Shown one piece after another: positions 14,901 to 22,852 of a DNA stretch of 46,412 bases. How positions within the stretch are numbered: position 1 is the first letter of the stretch; each line of letters starts with the position of its first letter. Position numbers and translations under genes: made by a program. The stretch comes from Cryobacterium sp. (lineage in GTDB: Bacteria > Actinomycetota > Actinomycetes > Actinomycetales > Microbacteriaceae), in the NCBI GenBank assembly GCA_019639015.1, contig JAHBSS010000010.1, positions 1-46,412 of the forward strand, given 5' to 3'. The notes under the pieces were generated by a model. It was not told the origin of the DNA. It ran no database searches and saw only the letters and a list, made by a program, of their open reading frames with translations.

Positions 14901-15677
14901 GTGACGAAGTTCGCGCTTGCGGTGCCGCATTGGGGAGCGTTCGGTGATCCGCGTGAGGCGGCGCGAATTGCAAAGCGTGCGGAAGCGGCGGGGTGGGACG
15001 GATACTTCACTTGGGGAGGGTTCCTTTCGAGTGAAAATCCGCCGAAAGCTTACGATCCTTGGGTGATTTTGGCTGCTGTTGCGTCGGCAACTTCGTGGAT
15101 TCGGATCGGGACTTGCGTTGCCCCACTACTGGCATTCCAACCGCATGTGGTTGCGTCGATCGTTGCAAGCCTCGACGCCCTTTCGAGCGGTCGGATGATC
15201 CTCGGCGTCGGGATAGGGGACGTGGCCCGGAGTTTTGAAATGTTTGGGCTACCCGGTGATCTTCGAACCCGTGCCGCTCAATTGGATGAAGCCCTCGACG
15301 TGATTACTCGACTTTGGACTGGTGAACGAGTTGTTCATCACGGCGAGCACTATGTCGTTGACGGTTTCACGCTCGCCGCGGTACCAATACAGCAGCCTCG
15401 CGTTCCGATTTGGGTTGGCGGCGACAACGCACCGGCGAAACGTCGAGCCGCTCGGTGGGATGGCTGGATTGGGCCGGATGCCGACCCAGCGGGTGCTACC
15501 GTCGCCGATCTCGTCCAGGTTCGTAACGAGTTGTCGTCCGCAACGCATCCTGTGTCTCTTGCTTGGGCAGGTGCGCTGGATCAATCCGGGACCGCTGACT
15601 GGGCGATAGTGCCGCTTCTGGGTTCCCGCTCCGATTGCGAGGACCTAGTAGATGCTGGCCCGATGATGCCCCTCTAG
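14901..15677 (+). CDS. LLM-class flavin (possibly F420) dependent oxidoreductase
   Basis: This 258-residue luciferase-like protein has TKFALAVPHWGAFGDPREAARIAKRAEAAGWDGYFTWGGF, then RIGTCVAPLLAFQPHVVA, SSGRMILGVGIGD and VPIWVGGDNAPAKRRAARWDGWIG. These are typical of F420-type members. The family is often near 290-330 residues, so this is short. The start is a GTG at 14901 whose TGA-overlap with a three-codon frame (14893-14904) is discussed as a finding; the nearest Shine-Dalgarno serves that mini-frame. The stop shares its CTAG with the stop of the convergent surface-protein gene. The terminator just upstream suggests conditional expression. Confidence 0.82.
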   Translation: MTKFALAVPHWGAFGDPREAARIAKRAEAAGWDGYFTWGGFLSSENPPKAYDPWVILAAVASATSWIRIGTCVAPLLAFQPHVVASIVASLDALSSGRMILGVGIGDVARSFEMFGLPGDLRTRAAQLDEALDVITRLWTGERVVHHGEHYVVDGFTLAAVPIQQPRVPIWVGGDNAPAKRRAARWDGWIGPDADPAGATVADLVQVRNELSSATHPVSLAWAGALDQSGTADWAIVPLLGSRSDCEDLVDAGPMMPL

Positions 15678-17782
15678 CCGACCTTACGAATCCTCAGTGC
15701 CGCAGCGCCCAAGAGCAGCAGCCCGAACCCTATCGCCAGTGGCAATAACGGGTTCGCGCCGGTGGCTGGGAGCTCTGCTTGAAGTTCAACCGCGCCCATG
15801 TCGAGGCCGTTGATAACGCGTGTTAGGCCCCGCTGATCATAGGTTGCGCCAGCGAAACCAGGTTCGCCCGCATTCACCGCTGAGCTTGTATCCCCTGGAA
15901 GCATTGTGAAAGTTGGGCCTCCATTATTCGCTAGCGGGCCAAGTTGTGGGTCAACTCCAACCAAGTTTCCGGTACCGGCAGCAACTACAATCGCGGCATC
16001 TGTTGATGGAACTTGAACTAACGAATAGTCGACGTTCACGTTGGTACTCATCACGTCAAAGTCGCCGTAAGAACTGGGGGTTGTGTTACCTGAGACGATA
16101 CTGTTCCTAACTTCAGCAGGAATGTCGCCCGTGAGAGCAAGCCCGCCAGGGCCATCATCCGTTGTTATATTGTTTGCAATTGTGCTGTTTAGAACCCGAA
16201 TCAATGTGCTTGGGTTCGGAGTTACATCTTGATCTGCATACATTCCTGCAACTATCGAAGCGGTGTTGCCAGCAATTGTGGAATTGACAACCGTCAAACT
16301 CAAGAACTCGTTGTCATCAAGCCGAAGATAAATGCCGCCGCCCATATCACCCTGGTTCCCAGATATTGTGCTGGAATCAATGTCGACCGTCAGGCCGTCA
16401 ACGTCGTCGACAAGCACTCCGGTGCCATCCTCTGAACCGTCACCGTTATCGCGAATAGTCGTACTCTTTATTGTTACGTCGCCATCGGTTCCCGGATCAT
16501 TACTGCTGATCAAGACGCCTCTTACGGAGTTGTTCCTAATGTTTGAATTGTTGAGTTCAACTTGTCCACCATTCCCAGATTGAAGCTGAGCACCAACGCC
16601 GTTTGAGCTATTCGAACTCGTCGATCCCGTGACTGTTGAAACGGCTAGAGGCCCCTCGGCATCCACTTCTAGGCCGTTGTCGACGTTGCTATCAACATTC
16701 GCGTTGCTAACCGTGACCGTGGCGGAACCGTAAGCCGATACGTCTAGACCGTCTGCATCATTACCGTTGCCAGTGAAGCCCGTGACGGTGATTGACGAGA
16801 AGACATCTGCATCACATTGCATGCCGTCACTATCATTTTCGTTGGATGTTGTGTTAGTCAAGGTAGCCGAACTCGAATCAGTAGTTTCAATACCTATTCC
16901 GTCTTCATCCTGAGAATCAAACACGTAAGTGTTGGTGAAGGTTGCGCTCGACGACGAGCTGAGGTAGGCGTAAACCCCTTCGTCATTGTTCGATTCAGCG
17001 TGAAAACCTACTGAGTTGAAAACTGCGTTGTCTCCGAGGACTAAGTTCAAGCCTCTATTGTCGTTGTTATTTGCAATATTGTTGGTGAGCGTGACCGCGG
17101 TGTCGTCCGAAGCTTCAATATAGAAACCGTCGTCATTAGTCGAGCCGCTCGATTCGGAATCACTAATTGAAAGTGATCCAGCGGTGTAAAGGCTGGCAAT
17201 TAAACCGTCATTGCCGTTGGCGAGAAGACTGACGTTCGCGATGGTTGCCGTGCCAGAAACATCGATCGAGATTCCCTGTGTCGCATTGTTCGAGAAGCTC
17301 GAATTTGAAATTGAAACCGTAGTATCAACTGAGCGAACGCCACAGTAAGAACTGTCGACAATGACATCGCTCAACGTGAGGCTTACAGCTTGAGACCGGA
17401 TTGCACAAACCGAATTAGTTGACCCAGCATTGATAATTTTCACACCGGTTAGCGAAAATGAGCTCGTGACTGCAAAGTCATTGAACGCATCGAAAGTTGC
17501 CGCATCTAGAGTGAACAAACTGGAGCCGGGACCAGTAATCGTCAAAGGGTTTGTGATCGTCGGCAAATCCGCGGTCAACGTGAAACCCGATCCAGTCAAA
17601 GTAATCGAATCCGCTGCGGCGTCGCCGTTTGCAGTGTTGATCAGAGTTACCAATTGAGCTTCGGTTGAAGCCGTACCCAAATCAGCGGCGCTAGCCGGTG
17701 CGGCAACGACCAACAACACGCCGGCAGTTAATGTCGAAACGGTGGCAACGGATAAGATTCTTGCGTTTTGGGGTCTAATCAT
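15674..17782 (-). CDS. LPXTG-anchored right-handed beta-helix surface protein
   Basis: This 702-residue secreted protein starts MIRPQNARILSVATVSTLTAGVLLVVAAPASAADLG, a signal peptide with an AxA cleavage site near residue 33. The bulk is Ser/Thr/Asn/Asp-rich, with repeated units of about 40-45 residues such as NDDGFYIEASD..., NNDEGVYAYLSS... and NDSDGMQCDADV. These look like rungs of a parallel beta-helix. Near the end VNAGEPGFAGATYDQRGLTRVINGLDMGAVELQ matches the choice-of-anchor Q pattern. The terminus is a sorting signal: LPATG, hydrophobic stretch, RIRKVG. The ATG at 17782 begins the signal peptide; longer frame upstream lacks one. It is an acidic adhesin- or polysaccharide-lyase-like surface protein; no catalytic site was recognised. 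Confidence 0.86.
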   Translation of the reverse strand: MIRPQNARILSVATVSTLTAGVLLVVAAPASAADLGTASTEAQLVTLINTANGDAAADSITLTGSGFTLTADLPTITNPLTITGPGSSLFTLDAATFDAFNDFAVTSSFSLTGVKIINAGSTNSVCAIRSQAVSLTLSDVIVDSSYCGVRSVDTTVSISNSSFSNNATQGISIDVSGTATIANVSLLANGNDGLIASLYTAGSLSISDSESSGSTNDDGFYIEASDDTAVTLTNNIANNNDNRGLNLVLGDNAVFNSVGFHAESNNDEGVYAYLSSSSSATFTNTYVFDSQDEDGIGIETTDSSSATLTNTTSNENDSDGMQCDADVFSSITVTGFTGNGNDADGLDVSAYGSATVTVSNANVDSNVDNGLEVDAEGPLAVSTVTGSTSSNSSNGVGAQLQSGNGGQVELNNSNIRNNSVRGVLISSNDPGTDGDVTIKSTTIRDNGDGSEDGTGVLVDDVDGLTVDIDSSTISGNQGDMGGGIYLRLDDNEFLSLTVVNSTIAGNTASIVAGMYADQDVTPNPSTLIRVLNSTIANNITTDDGPGGLALTGDIPAEVRNSIVSGNTTPSSYGDFDVMSTNVNVDYSLVQVPSTDAAIVVAAGTGNLVGVDPQLGPLANNGGPTFTMLPGDTSSAVNAGEPGFAGATYDQRGLTRVINGLDMGAVELQAELPATGANPLLPLAIGFGLLLLGAAALRIRKVG

Positions 17783-17821
17783 GGCTCCAGCCAAAAAAGT
17801 CACGGAAAACTGAGAATGCGC

Positions 17822-17849
17822 TGAGAAAACAATACCGGAACTTTTCTCA
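17822..17849. repeat. inverted repeat ahead of the surface-protein gene
   Basis: TGAGAAAA (17822-17829) and TTTTCTCA (17842-17849) form perfect 8-base arms around 12 bases. It is about 40 bases upstream of the ATG on the minus strand and could be an operator or part of the 5' leader. Nothing more can be said. Confidence 0.4.
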
Positions 17850-17866
17850 TTCAAGAAGAAATTACC

Positions 17867-17885
17867 GGCGCGAAACCATCGCGCC
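17867..17885 (-). terminator. hairpin after nrdB (probable terminator)
   Basis: GGCGCGA (17867-17873) and TCGCGCC (17879-17885) pair around a 5-base loop, 12 bases after the nrdB stop. It is followed on the minus strand by GGTAATTTCTTC, so the T-tract is weak. It separates nrdB from the surface-protein gene. Confidence 0.5.
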
Positions 17886-17897
17886 AATGACTGCGCG

Positions 17898-18896
17898 TTA
17901 CTCCTTCTTGCTTGAAACCGCTTTCGCGTTTGCTTCATAAGACGTGTTCGTGGATTCGAAGAAGTTGACGAGCTCATAGGTGTCGTTAGCGGTCGCCATC
18001 CACTTCGCAGGGTTCGTGACTTTATATTCGGCGTCGAAACCTAGCTCTTCCAAACGGCGATCGGCCAGGTACTTCACGTATTGGTTGATGTAACTGGCGT
18101 TCAGACCAAGGATGCCTCTTGGTAGCAAGTCTTCGTTGTATTGCTCTTCCATCTCCACGGCATCCAAAATCATTTGCTTGATCTCGGAGGCAAACTCGGG
18201 AGTTTGAAGTTCCGGGTTTTCTTCAAGCACGGTCAAAATCAGGTTGATGCCGAACTTTAAGTGCAACGACTCGTCACGGATAATCCAGTCCATTAGCGAA
18301 CCGAAGTTACGCAGCAGGTTTCGCTGCCTGAAACTCAGCGCAACCATGAAGCCGGAATAGAACCAAATACCTTCAAGGATGATGTTGTAGGCGACGAGGT
18401 TTCGAACGAAATCCTGTTTACCCTCAACGGTGGCAATGTCGAGAGTTTCCTCGGTCATCCGCTTAATGTACTTGACTTGAAACTCCTCTTTGCGCGCCAT
18501 GGACGGCACTTCGACGTGGGAACTGTATGCCTCTTTGCGGTCAATCGGGAACGTTTCAAGCACGTACTCGAAGCTCATGCAGTGGTTTGCTTCTTCCCAC
18601 ATTTGTTTCGCCAAATATAGGTGTGCCTCTGCCGCATTGATGTAGGGATAAACGCCGAACGCGAGCGCCTTGTTAACAAGTAATTCGTTGGGGTTGAAGT
18701 AGCTCATGAGGAACGTGATTGCGTGACGCTCTTCGTCGGTCATGCGTTTGAAGTCGGCGATGTCCTGGTCGAGTTGGATCTCGTTCGGGAACCAGGTGTT
18801 CGCGACCGCTTGATCATAAAGATCCATCGCCCACTGGTATTTCACCGGCTTGAGCAATAACCCCTCTTGAACTCCGGTACCTAGGATGCCCGACAT
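17898..18896 (-). CDS. nrdB: ribonucleoside-diphosphate reductase beta subunit, class Ic-like (no radical tyrosine)
   Basis: This 332-residue R2 protein carries the ferritin-like di-metal site. The ligands are E71, E102, H105, E175, E209 and H212, from NELLVNKAL, EEANHCMSF, ILEGIWF and RDESLHLKFG. The residue four after H105 is F109, where class Ia and Ib enzymes have the radical tyrosine, and the first ligand is Glu rather than Asp. Spacing of all seven positions equals that of the Chlamydia trachomatis class Ic protein (offset 18). This predicts a metal-based oxidant such as Mn/Fe in place of a tyrosyl radical. A C-terminal tyrosine (NTSYEAN) for radical transfer is present. It lies 63 bases after nrdA in one operon. 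Confidence 0.94.
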   Translation of the reverse strand: MSGILGTGVQEGLLLKPVKYQWAMDLYDQAVANTWFPNEIQLDQDIADFKRMTDEERHAITFLMSYFNPNELLVNKALAFGVYPYINAAEAHLYLAKQMWEEANHCMSFEYVLETFPIDRKEAYSSHVEVPSMARKEEFQVKYIKRMTEETLDIATVEGKQDFVRNLVAYNIILEGIWFYSGFMVALSFRQRNLLRNFGSLMDWIIRDESLHLKFGINLILTVLEENPELQTPEFASEIKQMILDAVEMEEQYNEDLLPRGILGLNASYINQYVKYLADRRLEELGFDAEYKVTNPAKWMATANDTYELVNFFESTNTSYEANAKAVSSKKE

Positions 18897-18959
18897 GTTT
18901 CCCCTTTCTTCACCGCAAACTGCGACCAGACCAACTCAACGGCTCAATCGAGCCAACAA

Positions 18960-21401
18960 CTATTCCGACGGCTTATTACCGAGCCCCGCGAAACCTCGCC
19001 TGGCCGGGGCCGACTTCGTCTCCGACGCTACCGAGTTCGCGCCCTCAAGACTGGCACTGGCGATGATGTCCTCCGCCTTGTTCACCTTCACAGTTGATTG
19101 CTCGGCTTGATGCCTTGGCTTCATGTGCAAGTAGTAGGTGGTTTTCACGCCTCGCTCCCAAGCACCGTAATAGATGTCCATCATTTCGCCGATGTCGCGA
19201 GTTTCAAGGTACATGTTTCGGCTAATCGCCTGGTCGATCCACTTTTGCGCGCGGGCTGCAACCTCAAGGAACGCATACGGTGACAACTGGAAGCTTGTCT
19301 TGTAAACCTGCTTCAATTCATCCGGCAGCTCGTCGATGATTTGCACGTCACCTTGGCTTCGCAGAATTGACTCGCGTGTCTTCTCCCAAAGTCCAAGCCG
19401 CTGCAAATCGGCAACAAGGTTTCGGTTCACTTCGAGGAACTTGCCCGACGAAGTTGAACGGCTAAAGATCTGCGTGAACTGCGGGTCAAGCCCCGGTGTC
19501 GTCCCTGCCACAAGTCCAATGGATGCCGTCGGCGCAATCGCCATGAGCGTCGCGTTTCGCATTCCGCCCTTCACTTTCGCGCGAAGCGAATCCCAGTCGA
19601 GGCGGCTCTTGCGGTTGACCTTGATCGGCACACCGCGGTCAGCTTCGGTGCGCTCAATACTGTCGAGCGGCACCATCCCTTTCGACCAGCCGGATCCTTC
19701 AAAGTTTGGATAAGCACCGCGCTCTTTCGCGAGTTCTGCTGATTCGTCGATTGCAGCGAACGAAACGTGCTCCATGATTTCGTCAATTAGCTCGTACGCT
19801 TCTTCACTCTCGTAGCTAAAGCCGAGACGCTCAACGACATCCGTGAAGCCCATGACGCCAAGTCCGACGGCACGGTTTTGCTGGTTCGAGTAGTCGGCTT
19901 CCGAAACGCTCGACTTTGTGATGTCGATTAGGTTGTCGAGTTGACGTACCGCGATTCTGGCGGACTCCTCTATTAATGCAAAGTCCATTGCACCGTTCAC
20001 GAGGTGCTGCGAGAGGTTGATCGAGGCGAGGTTGCAGACCGAAACGTTGTCCTCATCCTGCGGCAGGCAAATTTCGGTGCAAAGGTTCGAGAGGTGAATC
20101 GTGCCGGTGTTGTTGTTGAGCGCACGATTGTTGATCGTGTCTTTCCAGGTAAGCCACGGGTGACTCGAAGCTGAAAGTGAAATCAAGATTGACTTGAACT
20201 GCTCTCGCGCGGTCATCTTCTTGAACATGTGCATGCGACCGGCTTCGGCTTCGGCAACATAGTGTGCGTATCGCTCCGAGAACGCTTTGCCGTACAGCTC
20301 GTTCAAGTCCGAAACTTCTAGCGGATCAAACAAGTACCAGTCTTCGTCGTTTTGCACGCGCTTCATGAACTCGTCGCTGATCCATACCGCGGTGTTTGCG
20401 GTTCGCGTGCGTCGGTATGGGTCGCCGGAGTTTTGGCGCAAATCAATGAACTCTTGAAAGTCCAAGTGCCAGTTCTCCATATAGAAACACAACGCCCCAA
20501 ACTTTTTGCCACCGCGGCTGACTGCGCGAAGCACGGAGTCAATCGTGTGCATGAACGGGATTGGCCCGGTGGATGTCGTGTTGTTTGAGCGGATCGGTGA
20601 ACCTTGGGCGCGAAGCTTGGTGACTGAGAGCCCGATTCCGCCTGTGCCTTTGGTTAGCCACATGACATCCCGAACGGTTTTTGCAATGTGCTCGATGTCG
20701 TCTTGCATTTCCATGACGAAGCAATTCGCGAGTTGCGGGTAGCTCGTGCCCGCGTTGACAAGTGTGGATCCGGCGGCAAGATATTCAAGCTTCGACATTT
20801 TTTCGTAGAAGCGGATCGCGTGCTCTGTTGGGTTTTCTTCGTTGAGCGAGAGGCCCATAGCGATTCGCATCCAGAAGAACTGTGGCACCTCAAGAGAATC
20901 GCCGTTTCGTCCCTTGATTCCGTACCTATTGTTTAGGGTCACAACTCCGATGTACTTGAGCAGGTCGTCTCGGCTTGGTTCGAGCGCGCTTGCTAGCCGA
21001 TCCAGGTCAAACATTTGGATGAGGCGGTCGTCAAGCAAACCTTCTTCTACTCCGCGGCGAAGGTTTGGGGCGAAGTGTTCGCGGTGCAGTCGGGCGAGCT
21101 CGGCATCCGACTCATAGTCGCCAAGTACACGCTTGTAAATTGTTTTCAGCAAGAGCCTCGCCGCAACAGTGTCGAACTGCGGGTCGTCCTTCACGTTTTG
21201 AAGCGCAACTTGGATGACCGCTTCATCAAGTTGCTGGGTGGTTATTCCGTCGAAAAGCGTGAGTCCGAGTTCGCTCGCGATCTGCGTGACCCAAGTGATG
21301 TTGTCATCTAGACCAGCGCTTGCACGTTCGATTGCAAGATTTATCTTGTTCGCATCGTAGGGTTCGCGGCTTCCGTCACGTTTGACAACGGTGATATCCA
21401 T
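18960..21401 (-). CDS. nrdA: ribonucleoside-diphosphate reductase alpha subunit
   Basis: This 813-residue catalytic subunit reduces ribonucleoside diphosphates. An ATP-cone occupies about 1-95 (ITVVKRDGSREPYDANKINLAIERA). The barrel has C227 (LANCFVM), the NxCxE set N439, C441, E443 (SNLCTEI), C456 (VCNLASINL) and the radical-transfer tyrosines in KTTYYLHM. So the active-site cysteines are present. The C-terminal tail (NKAEDIIASASLE to GNKPSE) has no cysteine, although most class I alpha chains end with a CxxxxC-type pair that re-reduces the site. The ATG at 21401 is preceded by AGGAG. Two NrdR-like boxes lie upstream. It pairs with the class Ic-like beta subunit downstream. Confidence 0.95.
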   Translation of the reverse strand: MDITVVKRDGSREPYDANKINLAIERASAGLDDNITWVTQIASELGLTLFDGITTQQLDEAVIQVALQNVKDDPQFDTVAARLLLKTIYKRVLGDYESDAELARLHREHFAPNLRRGVEEGLLDDRLIQMFDLDRLASALEPSRDDLLKYIGVVTLNNRYGIKGRNGDSLEVPQFFWMRIAMGLSLNEENPTEHAIRFYEKMSKLEYLAAGSTLVNAGTSYPQLANCFVMEMQDDIEHIAKTVRDVMWLTKGTGGIGLSVTKLRAQGSPIRSNNTTSTGPIPFMHTIDSVLRAVSRGGKKFGALCFYMENWHLDFQEFIDLRQNSGDPYRRTRTANTAVWISDEFMKRVQNDEDWYLFDPLEVSDLNELYGKAFSERYAHYVAEAEAGRMHMFKKMTAREQFKSILISLSASSHPWLTWKDTINNRALNNNTGTIHLSNLCTEICLPQDEDNVSVCNLASINLSQHLVNGAMDFALIEESARIAVRQLDNLIDITKSSVSEADYSNQQNRAVGLGVMGFTDVVERLGFSYESEEAYELIDEIMEHVSFAAIDESAELAKERGAYPNFEGSGWSKGMVPLDSIERTEADRGVPIKVNRKSRLDWDSLRAKVKGGMRNATLMAIAPTASIGLVAGTTPGLDPQFTQIFSRSTSSGKFLEVNRNLVADLQRLGLWEKTRESILRSQGDVQIIDELPDELKQVYKTSFQLSPYAFLEVAARAQKWIDQAISRNMYLETRDIGEMMDIYYGAWERGVKTTYYLHMKPRHQAEQSTVKVNKAEDIIASASLEGANSVASETKSAPARRGFAGLGNKPSE

Positions 21402-21455
21402 TTTTTCTCCTGCTTCATTGCCTTTTTTCACGGTCTAACCGAACCTACGGCTAAA

Positions 21456-21503
21456 CCACTATATATCCGGTTTTGGATGTCGCGCGGACCCCATATCTTG
21501 TAG
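21456..21503 (-). promoter_or_regulatory. tandem NrdR-like boxes upstream of nrdA
   Basis: Two 16-base sites resemble the NrdR consensus (acaCwAtATaTwGtgt): CCACTATATATCCGGT at 21456-21471 and ACCCCATATCTTGTAG at 21488-21503. They are 32 bases apart, about three helical turns, the usual spacing for paired NrdR boxes. The first overlaps a TATATAGT -10-like sequence for nrdA. Repression of nrdAB by NrdR when dNTPs are high is therefore likely. Confidence 0.6.
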
Positions 21504-21636
21504 GCGTGTCCGAGGGGTTTCGGCCCAGAAAAGCGGATACCGCCCGGCCGAAATCAAGTATCTAAGCCCCCATAGACATTTGCGAGCCCTAGCGGCTGGG
21601 CGTTTCACAGGAGCCCAAGACTAGAATTGAACTCTC

Positions 21637-22848
21637 GTGAACAGCTACTGGGCCCTCCTCAAAACTCGCGGGGTCGCACGTATCATGTCGGCCCAGCTCG
21701 TTGCTCGATTCCCTTCTGGAATGCTCTCGCTCGCATTCTTGCTGCACATCGAGCGAATCCACCATTCTTACGGCGCAGCCGGACTTGTGCTCGCGGCAAT
21801 GAGCATCGGGCAAGCAATAGCGGGACCGCTTACGAGCCGGTGGATGGGCGTTTGGGGAATGCGCACTGTGCTCGTCTTGACGGCAACGATTTGCGTTACG
21901 GCACTGGGCGTAATCGCATACGCTCCAAAATTACCGGTTCCTGTCTACATGGCAGTCGGACTAATTGCGGGGCTGAGCTATCCGCCGATCCAACCTGCGG
22001 TACGAACGATCTACCCCAAAATGGTGAACTCGAAACAACTGACGCCGCTGTTCTCTCTTGACGCATCCGCGCAAGAACTCATTTGGGTGGCCGGGCCGGT
22101 AATCACAACGTTCGTTGCTACTCAAATAAGCCCGGTTGTTGCAATCACTCTCGCGATCGCGTTTATGGTCGGCGGCGGAATTTGGTTTGTCACTTCCCCT
22201 GCCGTCGGGCGAGTGCGTATCCCCCGAAGCAAGCGAAAGATCGGCGCGGTGTTGCTGCGCCCTCCAGTCTTGCTCGCAACCGTTTGTGGCTTCTTGCTTG
22301 TCGGAGCTTGTGCGGCGATTGAAGCAGCAGTTGTTGCTACGTTCGGCCATGACAGTCCGGATTCTGGTTTTGTGCTGGCGATTTTCGCAATCGGATCACT
22401 CATCGGCGGTCTCGCCCTTGGCCACTTGCCAATAGGGCCTTGGGCGTTAGCTCGACGGATGTTTATCATGTTTATTGGCATGGCGCTCGCAGCCGCATCG
22501 TTGAACTTCTGGTGGCTTGCGCTCATGCTTGCGCTTTCCGGTATCGGTATCGCTCCGGCACTTGCTGTTATGTTCACGATCGTTTCGGCAAGCGTCAAGT
22601 TCAGCGAAACCGCCGAGGCCTACGGTTGGATCGGCACCGGACAGCTAATCGGCGCGGCTCTCGGTTCTGCTGCCGCCGGTTTCATGATCGATGGGTTCGA
22701 CGCGCACGGAGGAATTTGGGTCGCAGTAGCGTTCGCTCTGCTCGGGTTTGTAATTCCGATCATTTTCAGGCGCGCCCACCCTGATCTTCGGGGCAAGGAT
22801 GCCAGCCCGATTCCTGATACCGAACCAATTCAGTCGATCAGGCCCTAG
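21637..22848 (+). CDS. MFS transporter
   Basis: This 403-residue membrane protein has about 12 hydrophobic helices in two halves of six, with a central cytoplasmic basic stretch (RVRIPRSKRKIGAVL, about 187-201). The cytoplasmic loop 2-3 area reads GPLTSRWMGVWGMRTVLVL, similar to the MFS G-x-x-x-D/R-x-G-R-R motif. The GTG start at 21637 is divergent from nrdA. A TAGAAT -10-like sequence ends 9 bases before it, so the leader would be very short. The stop is 4 bases from the stop of the convergent AHSA1 gene. The substrate is unknown; drug or metabolite efflux is the usual guess for this type. Confidence 0.85.
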   Translation: MNSYWALLKTRGVARIMSAQLVARFPSGMLSLAFLLHIERIHHSYGAAGLVLAAMSIGQAIAGPLTSRWMGVWGMRTVLVLTATICVTALGVIAYAPKLPVPVYMAVGLIAGLSYPPIQPAVRTIYPKMVNSKQLTPLFSLDASAQELIWVAGPVITTFVATQISPVVAITLAIAFMVGGGIWFVTSPAVGRVRIPRSKRKIGAVLLRPPVLLATVCGFLLVGACAAIEAAVVATFGHDSPDSGFVLAIFAIGSLIGGLALGHLPIGPWALARRMFIMFIGMALAAASLNFWWLALMLALSGIGIAPALAVMFTIVSASVKFSETAEAYGWIGTGQLIGAALGSAAAGFMIDGFDAHGGIWVAVAFALLGFVIPIIFRRAHPDLRGKDASPIPDTEPIQSIRP

Positions 22849-22852
22849 CTAC

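Noticed and set aside
17898..18896. Identification of the R2 protein as an R2-like ligand-binding oxidase
   Set aside because: The gene follows nrdA in an operon and keeps a C-terminal tyrosine, so a functional class Ic reductase subunit is more likely than the oxidase.
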